The position numbers were made by a program, and so were the translations under genes. Positions 54,848 through 64,000 of a stretch of 64,000 bases of DNA are shown here, piece after piece. Position 1 is the stretch's first letter, and each line of letters begins with the position of its first letter. The DNA is from Cherax quadricarinatus (lineage: Eukaryota; Arthropoda; Malacostraca; Decapoda; Parastacidae). A model generated the notes under the pieces. It saw only the letters and a program-made list of their open reading frames with translations, was not told the origin of the DNA and searched no databases. Location: NCBI RefSeq assembly GCF_038502225.1, contig NC_091372.1, positions 2,077,034-2,141,033 of the forward strand, in the 5' to 3' direction.

Positions 54848-56163
54848 ATATGTTTACCTGGAGTTTACCTGGAGAGAGTTCCGGGGGTCAACGCCCCCGC
54901 GGCCCGGTCTGTGACCAGGCCTCCTGGTGGATCAGAGCCTGATCAACCAGGCTGTTGCTGCTGGCTGCACGCAAACCAACGTACGAGCCACAGCCCGGTT
55001 GATCAGGAACTGACTTTAGGTGCTTGTCCAGTGCCAGCTTGAAGACTGCCAGGGGTCTGTTGGTAATCCCCCTTATGTGTGCTGGGAGGCAGTTGAACAG
55101 TCTCGGGCCCCTGACACTTATTGTATGGTCTCTTAACGTGCTAGTGACACCCCTGCTTTTCATTGGGGGGATGTTGCATCGTCTGCCAAGTCTTTTGCTT
55201 TCGTAGTGAGTGATTTTCGTGTGCAAGTTCGGTACTAGTCCCTCTAGGATTTTCCAGGTGTATATAATCATGTATCTCTCCCTCCTGCGTTCCAGGGAAT
55301 ACAGGTTTAGGAACCTCAAGCGCTCCCAGTAATTGAGGTGTTTTATCTCCGTTATGCGCGCCGTGAAAGTTCTCTGTACATTTTCTAGGTCGGCAATTTC
55401 ACCTGCCTTGAAAGGTGCTGTTAGTGTGCAGCAATATTCCAGCCTAGATAGAACAAGTGACCTGAAGAGTGTCATCATGGGCTTGGCCTCCCTAGTTTTG
55501 AAGGTTCTCATTATCCATCCTGTCATTTTTCTAGCAGATGCGATTGATACAATGTTATGGTCCTTGAAGGTGAGATCCTCCGACATGATCACTCCCAGGT
55601 CTTTGACGTTGGTGTTTCGCTCTATTTTGTGGCCAGAATTTGTTTTGTACTCTGATGAAGATTTAATTTCCTCATGTTTACCATATCTGAGTAATTGAAA
55701 TTTCTCATCGTTGAACTTCATATTGTTTTCTGCCTCTCACGGAAAGATTTGGTTGATGTCCGCCTGGAGCTTTGCAGTGTCTGCAATGGAAGACACTGTC
55801 ATGCAGATTCGGGTGTCATCTGCAAAGGAAGACACGGTGCTGTGGCTGACATCCTTGTCTATGTCGGATATGAGGATGAGGAACAAGATGGGAGCGAGTA
55901 CTGTGCCTTGTGGAACAGAGCTTTTCACCGTAGCTGCCTCGGACTTTACTCTGTTGACGACTACTCTCTGTGTTCTGTTAGTGAGGAAATTATAGATCCA
56001 TCGACCGACTTTTCCTGTTATTCCTTTAGCACGCATTTTGTGCGCTATTACGCCATGGTCACACTTGTAGAAGGCTTTTGCAAAGTCTGTATATATTACA
56101 TCTGCATTCTTTTTGTCTTCTAGTGCATTTAGGACCTTGTCGTAGTGATCCAATAGTTGAGAC
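54848..56163 (-). mobile_element. LINE-D copy 5, reverse strand
   Basis: The 3' end is at 54851 (gtttacctggagtttacctgg) and the element is truncated in the RT at about 56163. It is joined head to head with a short plus-strand LINE-D piece (56164-56352). Confidence 0.88.
54888..56153 (-). pseudogene. LINE-D copy 5 reverse transcriptase, one stop
   Basis: Pieces 55737-56153 (motif A TDFAKAFYKCDHG with Asp to Tyr after AF, VPQGTVLAPILF, FADDTRI) and 54888-55721 (277 residues: MKFNDEKFQLLRYGKHEEIK, thumb, C-terminus AWSQTGPRGR). They are in the same order as copy 3, separated by a TGA replacing the codons after NQIF (consensus QWAAENN). Otherwise open; very similar to copy 3. Confidence 0.87.
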
Positions 56164-56352
56164 AGACCTGACTGTCTTCAAGAAGGCGCTGGACAGGCAC
56201 CTAAAGTCAGTACCTGACCAGCCGGGCTGTGGTTCGTATGTCAGCTTGCGTGCGGCCAGCAGTAACAGCCTGGCTGATCAGACCCTGATCCACGATGAGG
56301 CCTGGTCTCAGACCGGGCAGCGGGGGCGTTGACCCCCGAAATCCTCTCCAGG
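56164..56352 (+). mobile_element. LINE-D 3' tip, plus strand
   Basis: LTVFKKALDRHLKSVPDQPG followed by CGSYVSLRAASSNSLADQTL and EAWSQTGQRGR, then the ctctccaggtat tail. Strongly 5'-truncated copy, head to head with copy 5. Confidence 0.82.
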
Positions 56353-56741
56353 TATACTGAATCTGAACATGTTGTTGGATTTAAGGACTAGAGGAGCTCA
56401 AGGAGCTGTTGGAACCCTACCGTCACATTACTGTAATACTCACGAGGAAGCAATAAACCCACATGGGTCTTACATCGCCTGGGAGAATAAGACATAAAAA
56501 TGTTTAATCCGAGGAGGAGGAGGAGGAGTAGATTACTTCCTTTTCTCAGGATCCTTGAAGATAATGGAGAGAATGTACAAGGTCGGCCTCTCTCACTTCG
56601 GTCATGTGTGGGAGACTAATGTGCTTGAGATATAAATTATTTTAGTGGTAATATCAGGTACACACACGTAATATTTACATTGTCACGGTCATGTGACCCA
56701 AAATTCCGGTGTCAGCATCCAGCTCGTGGACCGAGCTCACA
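56353..56741 (+). other. Unassigned spacer
   Basis: No ORF of note; a short gga-rich run near 56503-56527. No element recognised. Confidence 0.5.
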
Positions 56742-57065
56742 CAAGGTGGATGATAATAATCTTTATTTCTACCAGTACATGTACAAGGTATACAGACCAT
56801 AGCTGACATCAGTGACATACTATTATATAGAAAGCCACTCGTTATGTTGAGCATTTCCCGCAAATTAGGTCAGTTTTGCCCCAGGATGCTACCCACACCA
56901 GTCTACTAACACCCAGGTACCTACTTACTGCTAGGTGAACAGTGACAGTAGATATAAGGTGACTAACACCCAGGTACCTACTTACTGCTAGGTGAGTAGG
57001 GACAGCAGGTGTCTTAAGGAAACAAGCTGAGTGCTGAGTGCGCTACCAACCCATCTACGGGACAT
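56742..57065 (-). mobile_element. tRNA-derived SINE, copy d, near full length
   Basis: Reverse copy. The 3' end is at 56742-56775 (gtactggtagaaataaagat then an att-rich tail on the minus strand). The body contains the single 32-bp interval. The segment gactaacacccaggtaccta is duplicated (56903-56925 and 56962-56985), adding about 60 bp. The head at about 57030-57065 differs from copies b and e: gtagatgggttggtagcgca, with no clear B box. Confidence 0.78.
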
Positions 57066-57339
57066 CCAGTACCAATTACTACTGTAACCATACCTCTGTA
57101 CTGGACCAGTGTCAAGTCAACTGGTGCAGGACGGACCGAAATCCAGTCATAAGATCCCTCTTTAAAATGTAGAGTCTCAGCTCCTGGCTCCTGTAGGGAA
57201 TAATATTCACCTCTGGGTCTTCATGGGTGTGAGCCAGGGGTTTTGAACGTTTCAGCGAGGAGGAGACTGGAAACAGTGGTGTCGCGTTCGAGGGCAGCAA
57301 AGTGTAGTGTGAATATTATGCAGATAATTTAGAGTTTGG
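57066..57339 (+). other. Unassigned spacer
   Basis: No gene or repeat recognised. Confidence 0.45.
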
Positions 57340-57610
57340 AGGTGCGGAGTTACTAAAACTATTATCCAGAGGGCTGAGGAAGGGTTGTTGAGGTGGTCTG
57401 GACATTTAGAGATGTAAGAATATAGGAAGCCTAGGAAGGAGAATAGAGCTGAGGTGGAGAGAAGGTGGGGTAGGGGTAGTGCTGGGGAAAGATGGAGGGA
57501 GGGGATAAGAGAGGTTTTGAGTGCTAGGGGCTTGGACATCCAACAGGCGTGTTTAAATAGGAGTGAGTAGAGGCAAGTGGTATTTATGACTTGGCGTGCT
57601 GTTGGAGTGT
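57340..57610 (+). pseudogene. LINE C-terminal remnant, RTE-like
   Basis: One frame reads RGLLRWSGHLEM, stop, EYRKPRKENRAEVERRWGRG, SAGERWREGIREVLSARGLD, IQQACLNRSE, stop, RQVVFMTWRAVG. The L-R-W-x-G-H-x-E-M start, the basic G-R-G...W-x-E-G-I/V middle and the DIQQA...NR...W end are typical of the region after the RT domain in RTE-type and related LINEs. No RT domain is present. Assignment is by pattern only. Confidence 0.55.
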
Positions 57611-57879
57611 GAGCAAGACAACATTTATGAAGGGATGCAGGAAAACTGGTCAGCAGGACTTGAGTCCTGGAGGCGAGGAAAGACAGTGTCTGTACTCTGA
57701 AGGAGGGGTGATAATGTGAGGGGTCATCTGAACGGTAACTTCAGCGCACAACCAGCAAGACAGTGATTGTATGAGTGACAGTGAAAGTGTTTTTTCTTCA
57801 GGTCACACGCCTGGGTGGGACACTACCTCTCTCTTATAACAAAACTCTATTTTCAAATATTAGTCTTATGCAGTCACAG
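57611..57879 (+). other. Unassigned spacer before the 33-bp array
   Basis: No gene or repeat recognised. Confidence 0.45.
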
Positions 57880-60800
57880 CTGCAATGATGTCACGTATAT
57901 TGTTTGATAATTCAATGATGTCACGTATATTGTTGAGTGATGATTCAATGATGTCACGTATATTGTTGCCTGATAATTCAGTGATGTCACGTATATTGTT
58001 GCTTGATAATTCAATGATGTCACGCATATTGATGCTTGATAATTCAATGATGTCACGTATATTGCTTGATAATTCAATGATGTCACGTATATTGTTGCTT
58101 GATAATTCAATGATGTCACGTATAAAATTGCCTTGATAATTCAATGATGTCACGTATATTGTTGCCTGATAATTCAATGATGTCACGTATATTGTTGCCT
58201 GATAATTCAATGATGTCACGTATATTGTTGCCTGATAATTCAATGATGTCACGTATATTGTTGCCTGATAATTCAATGATGTCACGTATATTGTTGCTTG
58301 ATAATTCAATGATGTCACGTATAAAGTTGCTTGATAATTCAATGATGTCACGTATAAAATTGCTTGATAATTCAATGATGTCATGTATATTGTTGCCTGA
58401 TAATTCAATGATGTCACGTATATTGTTGCTTGATAATTCAATGATGTCACGTATATTGTTGCCTGATAATTCAATGATGTCACGTATATTGTTGCTTGAT
58501 AATTCAATGATGTCACGTATATTGTTGCTTGATAATTCAATGATGTCACGTATATTGTTGCTTGATAATTCAATGATGTCACGTATATTGTTGCCTGATA
58601 ATTCAATGATGTCACGTATATTGTTGCTTGATAATTCAATGATGTCACGTATATTGTTGCCTGATAATTCAGTGATGTCACGTATATTGTTGCTTGATAA
58701 TTCAATGATGTCACGTATATTGTTGCTTGATAATTCAATGATGTCACGTATATTGTTGCTTGATAATTCAATGATGTCAGGTATATTGTTGCTTGATAAT
58801 TCAATGATGTCACGTATATTGTTGCTTGATAATTCAATGATGTCACGTATATTGTTGCTTGATAATTCAATGATGTCACGTATATTGTTGCTTGATAATT
58901 CAATGATGTCACGTATATTGTTGCTTGATAATTCAATGATGTCACGTATATTTTTGCTTGATAATTCAATGATGTCACGTATAAAGATGCTTGATAATTC
59001 AATGATGTCACGTATAAAGTTGCTTGATAATTCAATGATGTCACGTATAAAGTTGCTTGATAATTCAATGATGTCACGTATATTGTTGCTTGATAATTCA
59101 ATGATGTCACGTATATTGTTGCTTGATAATTCAATGACGTCACGTATATTGTTGCTTGATAATTCAATGATGTCAAGTATATTTTCGCTTGATAACTCAG
59201 TGATGTCACGTATATTGTTGCTTGATAATTCAATGATGTCACGTATATTGTTGCTTGATAATTCAATGATGTCACGTATATTGTTGAGTGATAATTCAAT
59301 GATGTCACGTATATTGTTGCTTGATAATTCAATGATGTCACGTATATTGTTGCTTGATAATTCAATGATGTCACGTATATTTTTGCTTGATAATTCAATG
59401 ATGTCACGTATAAAGTTGCTTGATAATTCAATGATGTCACGTATATTGTTGCTTGATAATTCAATGATGTCACGTATATTGCTTGATAATTCAATGATGT
59501 CACGTATATTGCTTGATAATTCAATGATGTCACGTATATTGCTTGATAATTCAATGATGTCACGTATATTGCTTGATAATTCAATGATGTCACGTATATT
59601 GTTGTCTGATAATTCAATGATGTCACGTATATTGTTGCTTGATAATTCAATGATGTCACGTATATTGTTGCTTGATAATTCAATGATGTCACGTATATTG
59701 TTGCTTGATAATTCAATGATGTCACGTATATTGTTGCTTGATAATTCAATGATGTCACGTATATTGTTGCTTGATAATTCAATGATGTCACGTATATTGT
59801 TGCTTGATAATTCAATGATGTCACGTATATTGTGACGTCACGTATATTGTTGCTTGATAATTCAATGATGTCACGTATATTGTTGCTTGATAATTCAGTG
59901 ATGTCACTGATATTCAGTTGCTTGATAATTCAATGATGTCACGTATATTGTTGTCTGATAATTCAATGATGTCACGTATATTGTTGCTTGATAATTCAAT
60001 GATGTCACGTATATTGTTGCTTGATAATTCAATGATGTCACGTATATTGCTTGATAATTCAATGATGTCACGTATACAGTTGCTTGATAATTCAATGTCA
60101 CGTATATTTTTGCTTGATAATTCAATGTAACGTATATTGCTTGATAATTCAATGATGTCACGTATAAAGTTGCTTGATAATTCAATGATGTCACGTATAA
60201 AGTTGCTTGATAATTCAATGATGTCACGTATAAAGTTGCTTGATAATTCAATGATGTCACGTATATTGTTGCTTGATAATTCAATGATGTCACGTATATT
60301 GTTGCTTGATAATTCAATGACGTCACGTATATTGTTGCTTGATAATTCAATGACGTCACGTATATTGTTGCTTGATAATTCAATGATGTCAAGTATATTT
60401 TCGCTTGATAACTCAGTGATGTCACGTATATTGTTGCTTGATAATTCAATGATGTCACGTATATTGTTGCTTGATAATTCAGTGATGTCACGTATATTGT
60501 TGCTTGATAATTCAATGATGTCACGCATATTGTTGCTTGATAATTCAATGATGTCACGCATATTGTTGCTTGATAATTCTATGATGTCACGTATATTGTT
60601 GCTTCATAATTCAATGTCACGTATATTGTTGCTTGATAATTCAATGATGTCACGTATATTGTTGCTTGATAATTCAATGATGTCACGTATATTGTTGCTT
60701 GATAATTCAATGATGTCACGTATATTGTTGCTTGATAATTTAATCATGTCACGTATATTGTTGCTTCATAATTCAATGTCACGTATATTGTTGCTTGATA

Positions 60801-61170
60801 ATTCAATGACGTCACGTATACTGTTGCTTGATAATTCAATGACGTCACGTATATTGCTTGATAATTCAATGATGTCACGTATATTGTTGCTTGATAATTC
60901 AATGATGTCACGTATATTGTTGCTTGATAATTCAATGATGTCACGTATATTGTTGCTTGATAATTCAATGATGTCACGTATATTGTTACTTGATAATTCA
61001 ATGATGTCACGCATATTGTTGCTTGATAATTCAATGATGTCACGCATATTGTTGCTTGATAATTCAATGATGTCACGCATATTGTTGCTTGATAATTCAA
61101 TGATGTCACGCATATTGTTGCTTGATAATTCAATGATGTCACGCATATTGTTGCTTGATAATTCAATGAT
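57880..61170 (+). repeat. 33-bp minisatellite, about 100 copies
   Basis: Unit aatgatgtcacgtatattgt plus tgcttgataattc, with 30-bp forms lacking gtt or atg and variants gtataaagttg and gtatatttttg. Length and most indels are multiples of three, so long frames stay open on both strands (11-residue repeats of the MMSRILLLDNS and YVTSLNYQATI type). A marker, tgtcaagtat followed by attttcgcttgataactcag, occurs at 59171 and 60387, implying a roughly 1.2-kb internal duplication. Six units carry the exact TGACGTCA palindrome (59134, 59833, 60318, 60351, 60807, 60840). Confidence 0.95.
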
Positions 61171-61326
61171 GTCATGTATACTAACACCCAGGTACCTATT
61201 TGCTGCTAGGTGAACAGGACAACAGGTGTAAGGAAACGTGTCGAAATGTTTCCACCCGCCGGGAATCGAACCCGGGCCCTCCGTGTGTGAAGCGGGAGCT
61301 TTAGCCACCAGGCCACCGGGCCACCC
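61171..61326 (-). mobile_element. tRNA-derived SINE, copy e, 5' half
   Basis: Reverse copy with the best-preserved head. Exact B box GGTTCGATTCC (ggaatcgaacc at 61262-61272 on the plus strand) and an A-box-like TGGCCTGGTGGCTAA at about 61301-61315. The element is cut at ctaacacccagg, where the 33-bp array begins; the 3' half is missing. Confidence 0.85.
61255..61326 (-). promoter_or_regulatory. Internal RNA polymerase III promoter of the SINE (A and B boxes)
   Basis: Split promoter of tRNA-derived SINEs: A-box-like block near the head and a consensus B box about 30 bp downstream. Folding as a full tRNA cloverleaf is not evident, so this is a SINE head and not a tRNA gene. Confidence 0.7.
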
Positions 61327-61570
61327 GCATACACTATGTGGTGTGTACACACACTATGTGGTGTGTACACACACTATGTGGTGTGTACATACACTATGTG
61401 GTGTGTACATACACTATGTGGTGTGTACACATACACTGTGTGGTGTGTACACATACACTGTGTGGTGTGTACACATACACTGTGTGGTGTGTACACATAC
61501 ACTGTGTGGTGTGTACACATACACTGTGTGGTGTGTACACATACACTGTGTGGTGTGTACACATACACTA
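61327..61570 (+). repeat. 22-bp minisatellite, about 11 copies
   Basis: Units acactatgtggtgtgtacac (plus ac or at), later acactgtgtggtgtgtacacat. Alternating purine-pyrimidine throughout. It abuts the SINE head. Confidence 0.92.
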
Positions 61571-61799
61571 TGTTGTAATCTGTGTTGACGTTCAGGGAGG
61601 AAATAAATGGTATAAAATACCGACACAATGGAAATATAAACACTGCAGAAGGTCTGCTCACAAACTTATCCAATCTAAGACAGGTTGATAGGCATGATGA
61701 TAGACAGGTTGATAGACAGGTTAAGGATCTATCAGCATCAAGTGATAATTATCACCCAATAATAACTCTGCATCGTTGGTTAAGAAAAGCAACAGGTTG
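61571..61799 (+). other. Unassigned spacer
   Basis: Contains a short (gataga/gacaggtt) repeat at 61681-61725. No gene. Confidence 0.5.
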
Positions 61800-62200
61800 A
61801 TACCTGAGACATTTGTGCCAGTGACTTCTTCAGTCCAATACAGAGAACAGTGGAATATGAGGAGAAAGAGGTAATCCGTCCCTCAGCCTGGAATAGATGC
61901 GTTTAATCCAACAAGACTGAGGGACTGACTACCTGAAACTTCTCCTGCACTTCCACTGTTGATAAGACATATATGCAACAGTTAAGTATCTTTATTCATA
62001 AACGTTTCGTTTACACAGTAGGGTTCTTCAGTCGAGTGCAGAGAAGCAGTGGAGATGTGAAGACGATGTAATCAGTCCCTCAGCCTTGAAGACGTAATTT
62101 AGAGGTGGTCAGTCCCTCATTCTGGAGAAGAGTATTGTTCTATAGTCCTCCACAGTTTTCTGTATCGAACTAAAGAAGTCACTGTGCAACAAGTGTTGTG
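61800..62200 (+). mobile_element. Foldback element remnants (two overlapping copies)
   Basis: The first copy, about 61806-61960, is an inverted repeat: cttcttcagtccaatacaga ... aggtaatccgtccctcagcctgg, against gactgagggactgactacct ... acttccactgttg. The second, about 61958-62200, begins acatatatgcaacagttaag, carries cataaacgtttcg and ttcttcagtcgagtgcagag, and ends in tccctcattctgg. Same family as 29936-30376 and 35208-35482, more decayed. Confidence 0.65.
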
Positions 62201-62362
62201 TTGTCAGTCTCTGCTGCTGACTGAGTTGTGTTGTCAGTCTCTGCTGCTGACTTACTTTCACAACCACAATAATCTGTGGCAACCTTCCACACCAGGCTAA
62301 AAACTGTCCCCTTACCATACACTTTTACCTCAGTCTTCTTACAACCATAATTCTTAAAGTGT

Positions 62363-62483
62363 TGGAGTGGTAAGCCAGTGGAAGGTCTCGCTCACTTGAC
62401 CAAAAGATCCAGTTGCTCGTCACCATATGACTACGAACCGCGAAAGGAAATACTTGTCCTGTTTCCTGACAAACCTTACCTAA
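62363..62483 (+). repeat. Dispersed repeat, copy 2
   Basis: gccagtggaaggtctcgctc ... caccatatgactacg ... acttgtcctgtttcctgac parallels 34905-35005. The telomere-like tract begins at its right end. Confidence 0.55.
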
Positions 62484-62790
62484 ACTAACCTAAACTAACC
62501 TAAACTAACCAAACCTTACCTAAACTAACCTAACCTAACCTAACCTAACCTTACCTAAACTAACCTAAACTAACCTAAACTAACCTAACCTAACCAAACC
62601 TTACCTAAACTAACCTAACCTAACCTAACCTAACCTAACCTTACCTAAACTAACCTAACCTAACCTAACCTTACCTTACCTATCCCATCTTAACCTAACA
62701 TAACCTACTCTGACCTGACCTAACCTAACCTAACCACCTAACTTAACCTTACCTAACCTAAACTAACCTAACCTTACGTAACCTAACCAA
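62484..62790 (-). repeat. Degenerate (TTAGG)n telomere-type tract
   Basis: The plus strand shows runs of CCTAA mixed with CCTAAA, CTAAA and CCTTA, for example near 62525-62550 and 62605-62640. On the minus strand this is the arthropod telomeric pentamer TTAGG, its 3' direction pointing to lower coordinates. About 300 bp, interrupted, so probably interstitial. Confidence 0.8.
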
Positions 62791-64000
62791 GATCACTGTC
62801 TGCCTTCCTCACACCATGATCAGTGCCTGCCTTCCTCACACCATTATCAGTGTCTGCCTTCCTCACACCATGATCAGTGTCTGCCTTCCTCACACCATGA
62901 TCACTGTCTGCCTTCCTCACACCATGATCACTGTCTGCCTTCCTCACACCATGATCAGTGTCTGCCTTCCTCACACCATGATCAGTGCCTGCCTTCCTCA
63001 CACCATGATCAGTGTCTGCCTTCCTCACACCATGATCACTGTCTGCCTTCCTCACACCATGATCACTGTCTGCCTTCCTCACACCATGATCACTGTCTGC
63101 CTTCCTCACACCATGATCACTGTCTGCCTTCCTCACACCATGATCAGTGTCTGCCTTCCTCACACCATGATCAGTGCCTGCCTTCCTCACACCATGATCA
63201 GTGTCTGCCTTCCTCACACCATGATCACTGTCTGCCTTCCTCACACCATGATCAGTGTTTGCCTTCCTCACACCATGATCACTGTCTGCCTTCCTCACAC
63301 CATGATCACTGTCTGCCTTCCTCACACCATGATCACTGTCTGCCTTCCTCACACCATGATCACTGTCTGCCTTCCTCACACCATGATCAGTGTTTGCCTT
63401 CCTCACACCATGATCACTGTCTGCCTTCCTCACACCATGATCAGTGTCTGCCTTCCTCACACCATGATCACTGCCTGCCTTCCTCACACCATGATCACTG
63501 TCTGCCTTCCTCACACCATGATCACTGTCTGCCTTCCTCACACCATGATCACTGTCTGCCTTCCTCACACCATGATCACTGTCTGCCTTCCTCACACCAT
63601 GATCAGTGCCTGCCTTCCTCACACCATGATCAGTGTCTGCCTTCCTCACACCATGATCACTGCCTTCCTCATACCATGATCAGTGTCTGCCTTCCTCACA
63701 CCATGATCAGTGTCTGCCTTCCTCACACCATGATCACTGCCTTCCTCATACCATGATCAGTGTCTGCCTTCCTCACACCATGATCACTGTCTGCCTTCCT
63801 CACACCATGATCACTGTCTGCCTTCCTCACACCATGATCACTGCCTTCCTCATACCATGATCAGTGTCTGCCTTCCTCACACCATGATCACTGTCTGCCT
63901 TCCTCACACCATGATCACTGTCTGCCTTCCTCACACCATGATCAGTGTCTGCCTTCCTCACACCATGATCAGTGTCTGCCTTCCTCACACCATGATCACT
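62791..64000 (+). repeat. 27-bp minisatellite, about 45 copies, continues past the window
   Basis: Unit gatcactgtctgccttcctc plus acaccat, with g/c variation at gatca(c/g)tg. Being 27 bp it keeps frames open on both strands until 23-bp short units at about 63658, 63736 and 63838 shift them. It starts directly after the telomere-like tract. Confidence 0.95.

Noticed and set aside
57866..61213. Long repeat proteins on both strands of the 33-bp array (up to 652 and 563 residues)
   Set aside because: Both strands are open at once because the unit is 33 bp and stop-free; no independent evidence of coding.
61255..61326. tRNA gene on the minus strand
   Set aside because: A and B boxes are present but no complete cloverleaf; the sequence continues into the SINE body also seen at 50.9 and 56.8 kb.
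62783..63756. Repeat proteins of 287-288 residues in the 27-bp array
   Set aside because: Unit is a multiple of three and stop-free on both strands; frames break wherever a short unit occurs.

Overview
This window is repeat-rich eukaryotic DNA, almost certainly from an arthropod and most likely a decapod crustacean. I infer this from several diverged CR1/L2-type LINE families, a tRNA-derived SINE, a Penelope-like remnant, palindromic foldback elements, and an arthropod-type (TTAGG)n/(CCTAA)n tract at 62.48-62.79 kb. No host protein-coding gene, rRNA or stand-alone tRNA gene can be supported. More than half of the 64 kb is tandem repeat and most of the rest is transposable element.

Layout. 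1-6.8 kb is a three-level nest: a LINE (family A here) was hit in its 3' tail by a Tc1-like DNA transposon with a TA duplication, and that transposon was then hit by a complete-looking LINE (family B, 984-aa endonuclease/RT ORF, minus strand). 6.8-12.5 kb is a second LINE-A copy split by LINE-C, which has an intact 981-aa endonuclease/RT ORF starting on a TGATG overlap with the end of ORF1. 12.7-15.7 kb is a reverse LINE-C 3' end whose 3' UTR has expanded into about 79 copies of a 32-bp repeat. 15.7-16.05 kb is a LINE-D 3' end, followed directly by a 13.7-kb array of 17/20-bp units. 29.9-31.2 kb holds a foldback element, a Penelope-like GIY-YIG remnant and a (CTA)n tract. 31.35-34.87 kb holds an inverted pair of short retroposons and an ORF1-only (gag-like) retroposon; the right-hand short copy and the ORF1 element sit in adjacent units of a 38-bp minisatellite. 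35.6-41.5 kb is a 29-bp array. 41.5-50.9 kb is a mosaic of LINE-A, -B, -C and -D fragments, again nested. 50.9-54.85 kb is two SINE copies, a perfect palindrome between (TA)n tracts, and two adjacent 32-bp minisatellites, the larger grown inside a SINE. 54.85-57.6 kb is LINE-D, a SINE and an RTE-like remnant. 57.9-61.2 kb is a 33-bp array, followed by a SINE head, a 22-bp array, foldback elements, the telomere-like tract and a 27-bp array that runs off the window.

Main conclusion: this locus records how retroelements become minisatellites. In two unrelated elements (LINE-C 3' UTR and the SINE body) the unexpanded copies elsewhere in the window already carry a short direct repeat spaced exactly 32 bp apart, and both expanded into 32-bp arrays. 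The very long open reading frames in the arrays follow from stop-free repeat units and should not be annotated as genes. Element family names A-D are labels for this window only; clade assignments rest on motifs, not on database searches.
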